A stretch of 11,963 nucleotides of DNA from Planctomycetales bacterium (GCA_030592655.1 JAUVIQ010000077.1:1-11963); one strand, 5' to 3'. Positions 1-6,044 are shown, counted from the first letter of the stretch. A program made the numbers and translations. Notes: generated by a model from the sequence alone, not told the origin.

Positions 1-1
1 C

Positions 2-319
2 GGACACCTCGTCGGCGAACGAAGCCGGGGCGCGCTGGTCAGCAGGGTGGCGGTAAAAGACAACGCCCGCGCCGAAATCTACAACAAACTCACAGCCACG
101 GCTGCCTACGCACGCGGACACGTCGATTGCAAAGAAATCATACAGGGCAACGCCAGCGCCAGCGCCGTGCCGATCGTCGAGGTCAGCCATCCCAAGGCCC
201 ACATCACCCACGAAGCCGCACTCGGAAGCGTCGATACAAAACAACTCGAAACCCTGATGGCCCGCGGACTGAACGAAGAGGAAGCATCCGACCTTATCGT
301 GTCAGGCCTGCTGAGTTAA
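2..319 (+). CDS. SufB/SufD-family Fe-S cluster assembly protein, C-terminal part (5' end outside window)
   Basis: This is the 3' end of a gene entering from the left; 105 codons are visible before the TAA stop. The reading frame is open to the window edge, so the GTG at 47 is an internal valine and not a start. The translation shows the end of the SufBD beta-helix and the typical C-terminal helical tail: an HEAALG stretch, then VDTKQLETLMARGLNEEEA and a closing IVSGLL. SufB/SufD proteins work with the SufC ATPase as the scaffold on which iron-sulfur clusters are built in the cytoplasm. In well-studied members a conserved His just before this tail contributes to cluster assembly, and the His of HEAALG sits at that position. 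The short archaeal/anaerobe-type SufBD is as likely as a full SufB. The partner sufC would be expected upstream, outside the window. No clear terminator hairpin follows the stop. Confidence 0.88.
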   Translation, partial: GHLVGERSRGALVSRVAVKDNARAEIYNKLTATAAYARGHVDCKEIIQGNASASAVPIVEVSHPKAHITHEAALGSVDTKQLETLMARGLNEEEASDLIVSGLLS

Positions 320-354
320 TCCCGGTTCCGCTACAAAAATCAATCAAAATCACG

Positions 355-383
355 TTGACGCCGCCGTCGGCAAACGGTACAAT
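355..383 (+). promoter_or_regulatory. sigma70-type promoter of the PadR/HAAS operon
   Basis: TTGACG at 355-360 and TACAAT at 378-383 are separated by exactly 17 bp, each one mismatch from the sigma70 consensus. It lies 41 bp upstream of the padR-like start codon, and no competing gene overlaps it. A palindrome begins inside the -10 box, so the promoter is probably repressed by a protein bound over its start site. Confidence 0.75.
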
Positions 384-407
384 GTATTGCGTAGTACGCA
401 AAGCATT
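381..407 (+). promoter_or_regulatory. Palindromic operator, probable PadR autoregulatory site
   Basis: TTGCGTAGTACGCAA (387-401) is a perfect inverted repeat with 7-bp arms around a central G. Four further symmetric bases lie on each side, AATG (381-384) and CATT (404-407). In total 11 of 13 base pairs around the centre at 394 are symmetric. The site starts in the -10 box and covers the expected transcription start. PadR-family repressors are dimers that typically bind palindromes at their own promoters, and the next gene is a PadR. Autorepression is therefore the natural reading, but it is inferred. Confidence 0.7.
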
Positions 408-423
408 GTAATGGGACAAAGGC

Positions 424-771
424 ATGAGGCAGTGGATTACACAACTTCGCAAGGGATTGCTCGAGTTCTGCATACTCAACGTCCTGGGCAATGGGGAGAG
501 TTACGGCTACCAGATCGTGCAGCGTCTTGAGGCGGTGGAGGAACTGGCCATTACTGAAAGCACCGTCTATCCGATTCTGGCCCGGCTTCGCAAGGACGGT
601 TATCTGAAGGTCCGCTCCTCGCCATCGCCCGGTGGGCCTCCGAGGCGGTATTTCTCACTGACTGCCCTGGGATGCCGGCACGTGCGGGAATTGAACGAAT
701 ACTGGAATGACCTGAACCAGTCAATAGATACAATTCGCCAAAACGAAACGAGCAGTGGAGACAATTCATGA
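424..771 (+). CDS. PadR-family transcriptional regulator
   Basis: A 115-residue cytoplasmic winged-helix repressor of the short PadR type. Residues 8-85 carry the PadR fold. They include the first helix (RKGLLEFCILNVLGNGESYGYQIVQRL), the recognition region (ITESTVYPILARLRKDGYL, about 43-61), and a beta-wing ending in RRYFSLTALG (74-83). A short C-terminal helix (about 84-105) should give the dimer. The start ATG matches the conserved N-terminus; the only Shine-Dalgarno-like sequence is a poor AAAGG directly next to it. The gene overlaps the HAAS-protein gene downstream by four bases (ATGA), so the two are translationally coupled. This PadR-HAAS pairing is common in bacteria, where the membrane partner is thought to modulate or be controlled by the repressor. 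The inducing signal is unknown. Confidence 0.93.
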   Translation: MRQWITQLRKGLLEFCILNVLGNGESYGYQIVQRLEAVEELAITESTVYPILARLRKDGYLKVRSSPSPGGPPRRYFSLTALGCRHVRELNEYWNDLNQSIDTIRQNETSSGDNS

Positions 772-1859
772 ACTACGACAAGAAGATTGAAGAAGGTATC
801 TCGCGGTATCTGGAGAAAGTGGCGTCATACCTGCGGGAAACGCCGCCCGATGAGGCCGACGAGATAATTCGAGACCTCCAGTCCCATATTTACGACGCCT
901 TGGCCAGTCGCAGCGGCGCGGAACCGACACCTGCCGACCTTGAGGCTGTGCTTTCGGAGATGGACCCGCCGGAATCGTACGGACCGCCCGTATCCAGCGA
1001 CACCGGCACTCACAAGGCCCTCGACACGACCGGGCCGACCCGCTCGCTTGGGTCATGGGCAATGGCGGTGATGATATACGGAGTAATCATACCGATTATC
1101 CTTGCGATGGCAATGGTGATCTTCGGAGGGCGTCCGATGAACACCTGGCAAGTTGTCACGGCCCCCCTAGTGGTCTCGGGAATCATCCTTGAACTGTTGG
1201 CCCTTATTCTCGGCTTGGCGAGTTGGCGAGAGAAAACCGGAAAGGCTGCGGCGATTGGAGCAGGCATTATTATCATCTTGGTCGTGATCCCTGGTTTGCT
1301 GTGGTTAATGACCGCCAGCCCGGATATGGAAAATAGGTCGGCACATCTGTACCCTCCACGAAGCGTTTCTGATGAACCGTGTCCGCAATTCCGGCAAATC
1401 ACGACCGACACGGCCTCGGAAACCCAACCGACCAGCAAGCCGACAAGCCAACCCGCAGTCCCGGACGTCCATTACATTGAACGAGGCATGAGGGGTTTCA
1501 CCGTGAGGGTGGATTCAGATCTGTGTCCAGCCAACCTGAAGATCGATGAGCGCGTGGACGTTATGGGGAAGTTCTCGGTCAAAGACCAGCCGTTAAAGAC
1601 GTATCCGATTATCGGCGGGCTTAAAGTCATAGCAATTGGCGGACGCGGAACGACAGACGTTTCGGTGAAAATATATCGCTCTGTTACGTTGGAGGTGCGC
1701 CATAAGGTTTGTTCTGGATTGATAAATGTCCTCCCGCACGCAAAAGGGAATATCTGGTTGCAGCGCAGCAGTTCGGGATCGATCCCGTTCAGTATTGGAA
1801 CGATTAACCCGAAACTTCGCGATTTGCCGCCATTGGATACGCCCTCAACTGACAAATAG
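768..1859 (+). CDS. HAAS-domain (DUF1700-like) membrane protein with RcpC/CpaB-like C-terminal domain
   Basis: A 363-residue inner-membrane protein, translationally coupled to the PadR gene. Residues 1-75 form a HAAS/DUF1700-like helical domain (ISRYLEKVASYLRETPPDEA, then DEIIRDLQSHIYDAL). Three predicted membrane helices follow at about 97-120, 128-152 and 160-183. A Thr/Pro/Ser-rich linker (about 212-233) leads to a soluble region at 238-345. That region resembles the RcpC domain of CpaB-type Flp pilus proteins: GMRGFTVRVDSD, then ERVDVMGKF, then PIIGGLKVIAIGG, then RSVTLEV and GNIWLQRSS, in the same order and spacing class. With an odd number of helices, the HAAS and RcpC-like parts should lie on opposite membrane sides. 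HAAS domains are known beside PadR genes; the RcpC-like assignment is my pattern recognition and less certain. The role may be an envelope sensor linked to the PadR repressor. Confidence 0.75.
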   Translation: MNYDKKIEEGISRYLEKVASYLRETPPDEADEIIRDLQSHIYDALASRSGAEPTPADLEAVLSEMDPPESYGPPVSSDTGTHKALDTTGPTRSLGSWAMAVMIYGVIIPIILAMAMVIFGGRPMNTWQVVTAPLVVSGIILELLALILGLASWREKTGKAAAIGAGIIIILVVIPGLLWLMTASPDMENRSAHLYPPRSVSDEPCPQFRQITTDTASETQPTSKPTSQPAVPDVHYIERGMRGFTVRVDSDLCPANLKIDERVDVMGKFSVKDQPLKTYPIIGGLKVIAIGGRGTTDVSVKIYRSVTLEVRHKVCSGLINVLPHAKGNIWLQRSSSGSIPFSIGTINPKLRDLPPLDTPSTDK

Positions 1860-1957
1860 TAATCAATAAGGCGGATGGGGCTGCCTGACGACTGCGTTGA
1901 GCAAAGATTTTTTTAACATGACACTTGTATAAAGCGAGGGTTTTGGATATTACGACC

Positions 1958-1971
1958 GGCTGGCGCCAGCC
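1958..1971. promoter_or_regulatory. 14-bp perfect palindrome upstream of the opine-dehydrogenase operon
   Basis: GGCTGGCGCCAGCC is a perfect dyad without a spacer, 54 bp before the proposed start at 2026. Without a loop it is more like a protein-binding site than a terminator. The rest of the 166-base gap from 1860 holds a run of seven T (1908-1914) and a TATAAA (1928-1933) with no good -35 partner. I could not define a convincing promoter. Confidence 0.35.
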
Positions 1972-2025
1972 ACACGGGCGGGCAAAGGGGTATTTTTGGA
2001 AAATTCGGAAAGGCGAGAAGGTCGT

Positions 2026-3108
2026 ATGACATCGAAAACAATTTGCGTAATAGGGGCAGGTAACGGAGGCAAAGCCGTCGCGGGGGATATGACTCTTGCG
2101 GGGCATTCATGCCGTCTGTTTGAGTTTGGCGAATACGCCGGCAACATCAAAACCGTAATCGACAGCGGCGGCATCGAAGTAACGGGTATCGCGCGGACGG
2201 GATTTGCCAAACTGGAACTGGCGACTACCGATCTCGGCGAGGCCGTCAAAGGCGCGGACCTGATAATGGTAACCACCCAGGCGCTTACCCATGAGCGGAC
2301 AGCGCGTGAACTCGCGCCCCATCTGTCCGACGGACAGGTCGTCATCCTCTGGCCCGGCAGCGGCGGGACGCTCGTCGTGCGGAAGGTCTGGGACGAAATG
2401 GGTATGGATCGGCAGATACTGCTGGCTGAAGGCGTTACGTTCCCCTACTGCTGCCGGAGCCTCGAAGGGCCCGGCACGGTCAACATCCACCGCGTTGACG
2501 GGCCTAACATGCTCCTGGCCGCACTGCCGGCCTCCGATACCGATGCGGTAATCCATGCAATGGAAGGCACTTACACCGACAGGGTCAAAGCCGCCACAAG
2601 CATTCTCGAGCCGGCATTGTACAACGTGAACATCATCGTCCATCCCGTCGGCGCGCTGCTGAACATGGGGCGGATCGAATACTGCAACGGTGAATTCTAC
2701 ATGTACAAGGAAGGAATCACGCCGTCGGTCAAGAAGGTCATCTATGCGATGGACGCCGAGCGGTCAGCCCTTTTCAAGGTGATGGGCTACAAGCCATACA
2801 CCTACGACGAGGTTTTCCGCGACTGCTTCAATATGACCGTGCCGGAGTTCGCCGCCACTTCGAGCAAAGGCCCGTTCAGTATGCAGGACCGCTACGTAAC
2901 CGAGGACATTCCGATGGGCACGACTCTGACGGTCTCGCTGGCGCGAAAGGCCGGCGTTCCGACGCCCACCTACGACTGCATGATTCACCTGGCGTCGCTG
3001 GTCAACGATACCGAATTCTTCAGCGGCGGACGAAACCTCGAAAACCTCGGCCTGGACCACCTTACACTCGAACAGTTCGAACAGTATCTCCAGACCGGCA
3101 GGAAATAA
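2026..3108 (+). CDS. Octopine/nopaline dehydrogenase-family NAD(P)-dependent oxidoreductase
   Basis: A 360-residue cytoplasmic dehydrogenase. ATG 2026 is chosen over the TTG at 1996 because GAGAAGG lies four bases upstream and the Rossmann strand begins directly after it (KTICVIGAGNGGKAVAGDM, glycine motif at 10-15). The C-terminal half is the opine-dehydrogenase helical domain. It has VNIIVHPVGALLNMG around 201-215, where His206 matches the catalytic His of octopine dehydrogenase, and RYVTEDIPMGTTL around 289-301. Family members reductively condense an amino acid with a 2-oxo acid to give a secondary-amine dicarboxylate, or run the reverse oxidation; some distant members act on other substrates. 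It overlaps the next gene by one base (TAATG), so the two products are made together. The substrate cannot be deduced. Ketopantoate reductase is a more distant look-alike and fits the C-terminal motifs less well. Confidence 0.88.
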   Translation: MTSKTICVIGAGNGGKAVAGDMTLAGHSCRLFEFGEYAGNIKTVIDSGGIEVTGIARTGFAKLELATTDLGEAVKGADLIMVTTQALTHERTARELAPHLSDGQVVILWPGSGGTLVVRKVWDEMGMDRQILLAEGVTFPYCCRSLEGPGTVNIHRVDGPNMLLAALPASDTDAVIHAMEGTYTDRVKAATSILEPALYNVNIIVHPVGALLNMGRIEYCNGEFYMYKEGITPSVKKVIYAMDAERSALFKVMGYKPYTYDEVFRDCFNMTVPEFAATSSKGPFSMQDRYVTEDIPMGTTLTVSLARKAGVPTPTYDCMIHLASLVNDTEFFSGGRNLENLGLDHLTLEQFEQYLQTGRK

Positions 3109-4409
3109 TGAGTTACGCAGATATTCTTATCGGTATTCGTTGGGAGGATTTGCCCGAACCTGTCCAGTCGCAGGCGAAGCGGTGTTTGAAGGACATCCTC
3201 GCCACGTCGGCAGGAAGTATGGCGCTGCCGACTTCGGCGCAGGCTGGGGAACTTATCGAAACGCAATTCGGCGTCGGCGATGTTCCACTGTGGTTCAAGG
3301 GCACCGGAAGCAGCGCCGTCGGAGCGGCCTTCTTCAACGCCCTGACGGTCGATTCGCTCGATTGCCACGACGGTTTTCGCCCGAATAAAGGTCATGCCGG
3401 AGCCACGGTGGTTCCGGTGGCGGTCGGGGCCTGTTCGCAACAGCCAGTCAACGGAGCCGAGTTGCTCACTGCCGTCGTCATGGGTTACGAAATCGCCTGC
3501 CGGGCCGGGCTTGTCGTTCACGCGCTGTACACCCCCGCCTGTCCCAGTTCCGGCTCCTGGGCGGCGCTTGGGGCAGCGGCTGCGGGGGCGAGGATTCTTG
3601 GCCTCCCCGCCGACGCTATCGACAAGACCCTCGGAATGGCGGAATACTACGCGCCCATCTCGCCGCTGCTTCGGTGCACCACCTGCCCGTCCGTCGTCAA
3701 GGACGGAGCCGGCGCAGGCGCGATGTCAGCCGCTATGGCGCTGGCGATGCAACGCCTGAAAATGCCGGGGCTTCCATCACTTTTTACCGCTGAAGCGACG
3801 GGCGCTGAACAGGCTGACTCGCTCGGCGACGAGTGGATGATCCTCCGGCAGTATTTCAAACCATACCCCACCTGCCGGTGGACCCAGCCGGTCGTCGAAG
3901 GCGTCCTGGCCCTCCAGCGCGAACACGGCTTCACACATGACGAAATCGAATCCATTGAGGTCGAAACGTTTCAGGAAGGTGCGGAGTTGGTGAAATTCCC
4001 GCCGGAGCATACCGACGGTGCGCAGTATTGCACGCCGTGGGCGGTGGCTGCGATGCTCATTGACGAACGGTTGGGCATCGAACAGATTCACCCGGAACGG
4101 CTTGACGATCCGAAGATAATAGACCTGGGTCGGCGCATTAAGACCCGCATAGCCGACGACATTCAGCAGCGTTTCCCCGAAGAATGTCTTGCCCGCGTTA
4201 CGATATTTTTGAAGAATGGTCGGAAAATCACCAGCCCGACCACCGGCGCGCGAGGAGACCATACGGACCCCCTCACCGATGATGAAATGAACGTGAAATT
4301 CGACGAACTCGTTACGCAATCGCTCGGAGCCGAAAAGTGCCGCGAATTGAACGACGTGCTGGACTCGCTCGATCAGCGACCCGCCGGCGACCTGCTCGCG
4401 CTGCTGTAG
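3108..4409 (+). CDS. MmgE/PrpD-family protein
   Basis: A 433-residue cytoplasmic enzyme of the MmgE/PrpD superfamily, close to the usual 440-480. An AGGA (3100-3103) precedes the ATG, which overlaps the upstream stop. Family features are the Asp/His cluster VDSLDCHDGFRPNKGHAGAT (81-100), an Ala/Gly-rich helical core (SWAALGAAAAGARILGL, 150-166), the Lys region SVVKDGAGAGAMSAAMAL (about 195-212), and YFKPYPTCRWTQPVVEGV (about 249-266). Characterised members are 2-methylcitrate dehydratase, cis-aconitate decarboxylase and iminodisuccinate epimerase. Where the decarboxylases carry a catalytic HP(T/P) before the core helix, this protein appears to read CPS (145-147), which argues against that chemistry. 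Pairing with an opine-dehydrogenase relative favours a nitrogen-containing dicarboxylate substrate, but this is inference. No prpB or prpC lies nearby, so a methylcitrate-cycle role is unlikely. Confidence 0.85.
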   Translation: MSYADILIGIRWEDLPEPVQSQAKRCLKDILATSAGSMALPTSAQAGELIETQFGVGDVPLWFKGTGSSAVGAAFFNALTVDSLDCHDGFRPNKGHAGATVVPVAVGACSQQPVNGAELLTAVVMGYEIACRAGLVVHALYTPACPSSGSWAALGAAAAGARILGLPADAIDKTLGMAEYYAPISPLLRCTTCPSVVKDGAGAGAMSAAMALAMQRLKMPGLPSLFTAEATGAEQADSLGDEWMILRQYFKPYPTCRWTQPVVEGVLALQREHGFTHDEIESIEVETFQEGAELVKFPPEHTDGAQYCTPWAVAAMLIDERLGIEQIHPERLDDPKIIDLGRRIKTRIADDIQQRFPEECLARVTIFLKNGRKITSPTTGARGDHTDPLTDDEMNVKFDELVTQSLGAEKCRELNDVLDSLDQRPAGDLLALL

Positions 4410-4432
4410 TAATCCGTCAATGAGTTGGGTGC

Positions 4433-4479
4433 CATGCCTTCACGCGATCGCAGATCACTTCGTGAAGCGGGTAGGCATG
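4433..4479 (+). repeat. REP-like two-part hairpin
   Basis: CATGCCT (4433-4439) pairs with AGGCATG (4473-4479), and inside it CTTCACG (4438-4444) pairs with CGTGAAG (4461-4467). This gives a long imperfect stem with an internal loop, as expected of REP/BIME elements. It lies directly against a RAYT transposase remnant, the enzyme class that mobilises REP sequences. It starts 23 bases after the MmgE/PrpD stop and may also act as that operon's 3' end structure. Confidence 0.6.
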
Positions 4480-4490
4480 TTCACGCCCTC

Positions 4491-4631
4491 CGTATTCGTT
4501 ACCACACGAAGACTGGCCGTCCTTGCGGGATGCCTGCATTTATCGAACATCTCGAAGCCCTGCTGGGGCGGGTCTTGACAAAAAGAAAACCAGGCCCCAA
4601 AATCAAGAAGCAAAAACAAAAGAAAGGATAA
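4491..4631 (+). pseudogene. C-terminal remnant of a REP-associated Y1 transposase (RAYT, IS200-like)
   Basis: Only the tail of the family is left. RIRYHTKTGRPCGMPAF then IEHLEALLGRVLTKRKPG and a lysine-rich end match the conserved C-terminus of RAYT proteins, which usually reads TGRPLG...F...LE.LLGR.L..KKPG. The catalytic Tyr and the HUH motif, which lie in the missing N-terminal part of about 200 residues, are absent, so it is inactive. The frame stays open back to a TTG at 4425, but codons 4425-4490 are just the REP-like hairpin read through. The stop TAA (4629-4631) lies at the edge of the 25-bp inverted repeat that follows. Confidence 0.7.
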
Positions 4632-4654
4632 TTAAGTGCTCCGTCCCCTTAATT
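4630..4654 (+). repeat. Left 25-bp inverted repeat, REP-like
   Basis: It begins AATTAAGTGCTCCG and ends CCCCTTAATT, and is the exact reverse complement of 5822-5846. It also has short internal symmetry: AATTAAG at one end and CTTAATT at the other can form a 7-bp stem around an 11-base loop. The flanking bases TCTAATTCTG are also partly mirrored on the right side, so the original repeat unit was longer than 25 bp. Confidence 0.85.
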
Positions 4655-4685
4655 TCTAATTCTGAGTATTATGTGAAGGCATATG

Positions 4686-4697
4686 CACAAATTTGTG
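4686..4697. promoter_or_regulatory. 12-bp perfect AT-rich palindrome upstream of the DUF3592 gene
   Basis: CACAAATTTGTG is a perfect dyad, flanked by ATG and TTGCAT that extend the symmetry with a two-base offset. It lies 71 bp before the start codon, inside the repeat-bracketed segment. It could be an operator; I found no matching -35/-10 pair close by. Confidence 0.3.
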
Positions 4698-4768
4698 TTG
4701 CATGGGGTTGCGTTGGTTGGGAGTATCAAATCCTTCCTTAGCAAGAAGGACAAGATGGAGACAAGAAA

Positions 4769-5812
4769 ATGTCGAGAGACACTGGACTTTATGATGACCT
4801 TTTTGATGCATTAGGCAAAGTTGATCTACCAGGCAAACTTAAGGTGCTACCTGATGAAAAAGCAGTTGAATACAAAGATCAGACAGGAGGTTGCGCGTGG
4901 CTGTTAATGGGACCTGCTTGCGCTGGATTCTTAATATTTGCTGCTTTCACTTGCTGGCCGTCTGTGTTGAGTTGGATATGCATAGCAGGCGCGATTATAA
5001 TGGTAGTAACGACCATTGTATCCAACATAATTGGACATAGTGTAATTGTAAGACAAGGTCAGATAGTAGTTGCCATTAGATTGTTTGGGCACGTCTGGTG
5101 CAGAACATATGCGGTTCCCCCAGGTCAATTGGAAATATACGTGAGAATTGCTCCTCGTGGCGTCATTGTTGTATACGGCATTCGTATTCAGGGAAGAGTG
5201 TTTGGCAAGTTACCTGTTACTGGCTCGAAAAGGGAGGTTGTGTTTATAAAAAGTGTCTTTGACCGTGCTCTTGGGTTGGAGAATCGTCAAAGGCGATTTG
5301 AAGTGACCAAGAAGGAAAAATCGTTGAGTCCAAGGAGAACGATGCTGGTCGGCATCGTGGTTATTGCTATCGGAGCATATTTACTCGCATCGGCGATCGG
5401 GCTTGTAGGAAAGGGACGAAACAGTCTGGACTGGCCGACGACCGATGGGAAAGTTGTCCATTCGGAAGTGGACGAACTTTCCCATGGCTACAAGGCGGAA
5501 ATCCGTTACATCTACTCTGTTGATGAGAATCCCTATACCGGTGACACAGTTTACGTGGGATCGCACTGGGGCAATTATGAGGAAGCCTGCAGAATCGTTG
5601 CCCGATACCCGGAAGGAAAGAAGGTTCGTGTGTTTTTCAATCCTGATGATCCTCGGCAGGCCGTTTTGGAATCTGGACCACAAGGTACCAATTTCGCGAT
5701 GTTCTTTCCAATACCCTTCTTAGCTCTGGGCCTTCTGTGTCTGGGCATTGGTTTCTATGGTTACACAAAAAAGCGCGGGGAAGAATTAAGGGAATTAAGG
5801 GGACGGAATTAG
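4769..5812 (+). CDS. Membrane protein with C-terminal DUF3592 domain
   Basis: A 347-residue membrane protein of unknown function. GGAG (4757-4760) lies eight bases before the ATG. Two predicted helices (about 42-62 and 66-88) are followed by a soluble beta-rich stretch (about 90-165, SVIVRQGQIVVAIRLFG...). A third helix (191-212), a DUF3592 domain (about 217-305: WPTTDGKVV, then YKAEIRYIYSVDENPYTGD, then KVRVFFNPDDPRQAVLESG) and a fourth helix (308-331) complete it. DUF3592 proteins are usually short: one helix, the domain, one helix. Here that unit is about residues 188-331, and the first half looks like an added module. The first half is also more AT-rich at DNA level. The last residues (about ELRELRGRN) and the TAG stop are encoded by the downstream repeat, so the native end was probably lost. 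Confidence 0.8.
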   Translation: MSRDTGLYDDLFDALGKVDLPGKLKVLPDEKAVEYKDQTGGCAWLLMGPACAGFLIFAAFTCWPSVLSWICIAGAIIMVVTTIVSNIIGHSVIVRQGQIVVAIRLFGHVWCRTYAVPPGQLEIYVRIAPRGVIVVYGIRIQGRVFGKLPVTGSKREVVFIKSVFDRALGLENRQRRFEVTKKEKSLSPRRTMLVGIVVIAIGAYLLASAIGLVGKGRNSLDWPTTDGKVVHSEVDELSHGYKAEIRYIYSVDENPYTGDTVYVGSHWGNYEEACRIVARYPEGKKVRVFFNPDDPRQAVLESGPQGTNFAMFFPIPFLALGLLCLGIGFYGYTKKRGEELRELRGRN

Positions 5813-5836
5813 AATTAAGGGAATTAAGGGGACGGA
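5782..5836 (+). repeat. 26-bp direct repeat, two copies 29 bp apart
   Basis: The 26 bases at 5782-5807 recur exactly at 5811-5836, separated by ATT. Each copy holds two GAATTAAGG units followed by GGACGGA. The first copy lies inside the DUF3592 reading frame and the second overlaps the right 25-bp inverted repeat. This looks like a partial duplication of the repeat end. Confidence 0.85.
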
Positions 5837-5846
5837 GCACTTAATT
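5822..5846 (+). repeat. Right 25-bp inverted repeat, REP-like
   Basis: Exact reverse complement of 4630-4654, reading AATTAAGGGGACGGAGCAC and ending TTAATT. The GGAC within it recalls the conserved tetranucleotide reported next to some REP hairpins, but with a motif this short the match could be chance. Confidence 0.85.
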
Positions 5847-5853
5847 GCCTTGA

Positions 5854-5885
5854 GGAATTCTGGAATCCCGGAATCCCGGAATTTC
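5854..5885 (+). repeat. Four 8-bp tandem repeats (GGAATCCC type)
   Basis: Units are GGAATTCT, GGAATCCC, GGAATCCC and GGAATTTC, back to back. They begin seven bases after the right inverted repeat. No gene overlaps them, and they may be part of the repeat's own 3' flank. Confidence 0.75.
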
Positions 5886-5984
5886 AACTCGATAAATACG
5901 TTGCTGAAACACACCGTTGAAAAAGTCTGAACGAAACTTTTGATAGCCTCCCACGTTTATATTAGGATGATACCCCCCTTTTCA

Positions 5985-6001
5985 GGCATCTACAGGATGC
6001 C
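5985..6001 (+). other. Small hairpin in the leader of the LamG gene
   Basis: GGCATC (5985-5990) and GATGCC (5996-6001) form a 6-bp stem with a five-base loop, 43 bp before the start codon. I do not recognise a riboswitch around it. The leader from 5886 otherwise shows only a TATATT (5958-5963) without a good -35 box. Confidence 0.3.
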
Positions 6002-6044
6002 GGGAACACCGAGCGAGTGCAAAAACCGTAAAAGGAGACCGAAA

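Larger units (their letters stand above)
4630..5846. mobile_element. Inverted-repeat-bracketed segment carrying the DUF3592 gene
   Basis: Perfect 25-bp inverted repeats at 4630-4654 and 5822-5846 enclose about 1.2 kb. The segment holds one gene that is visibly more AT-rich than its neighbours, at least in its first half. A transposase remnant lies immediately outside the left repeat. No transposase is inside and I see no target-site duplication. It could be a passively mobilised or REP-bracketed unit, or two independent repeat insertions on either side of a resident gene. The boundaries are firm; the claim of mobility is not. Confidence 0.45.

Noticed and set aside
1897..1933. Promoter for the opine operon (TTGAGC and TATAAA)
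   Set aside because: The two boxes are 25 bp apart, too far for a sigma70 promoter, so I did not call it.
1996..2025. TTG start ten codons upstream for the opine-dehydrogenase-like gene
   Set aside because: No ribosome binding site, and the extension precedes the Rossmann strand without homology; ATG 2026 has both.
4425..4631. A complete 68-residue gene starting at TTG 4425
   Set aside because: Its first 22 codons are the REP-like hairpin and the rest is only the tail of a transposase, so it is better called a remnant.
5940..6044. Upstream start adding 35 residues to the LamG protein
   Set aside because: It would bury the signal peptide, and AGGAG lies right before ATG 6045.
5985..6044. 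Riboswitch in the LamG leader
   Set aside because: Only one short hairpin is present; conserved features of c-di-GMP, cobalamin or other known classes were not found.
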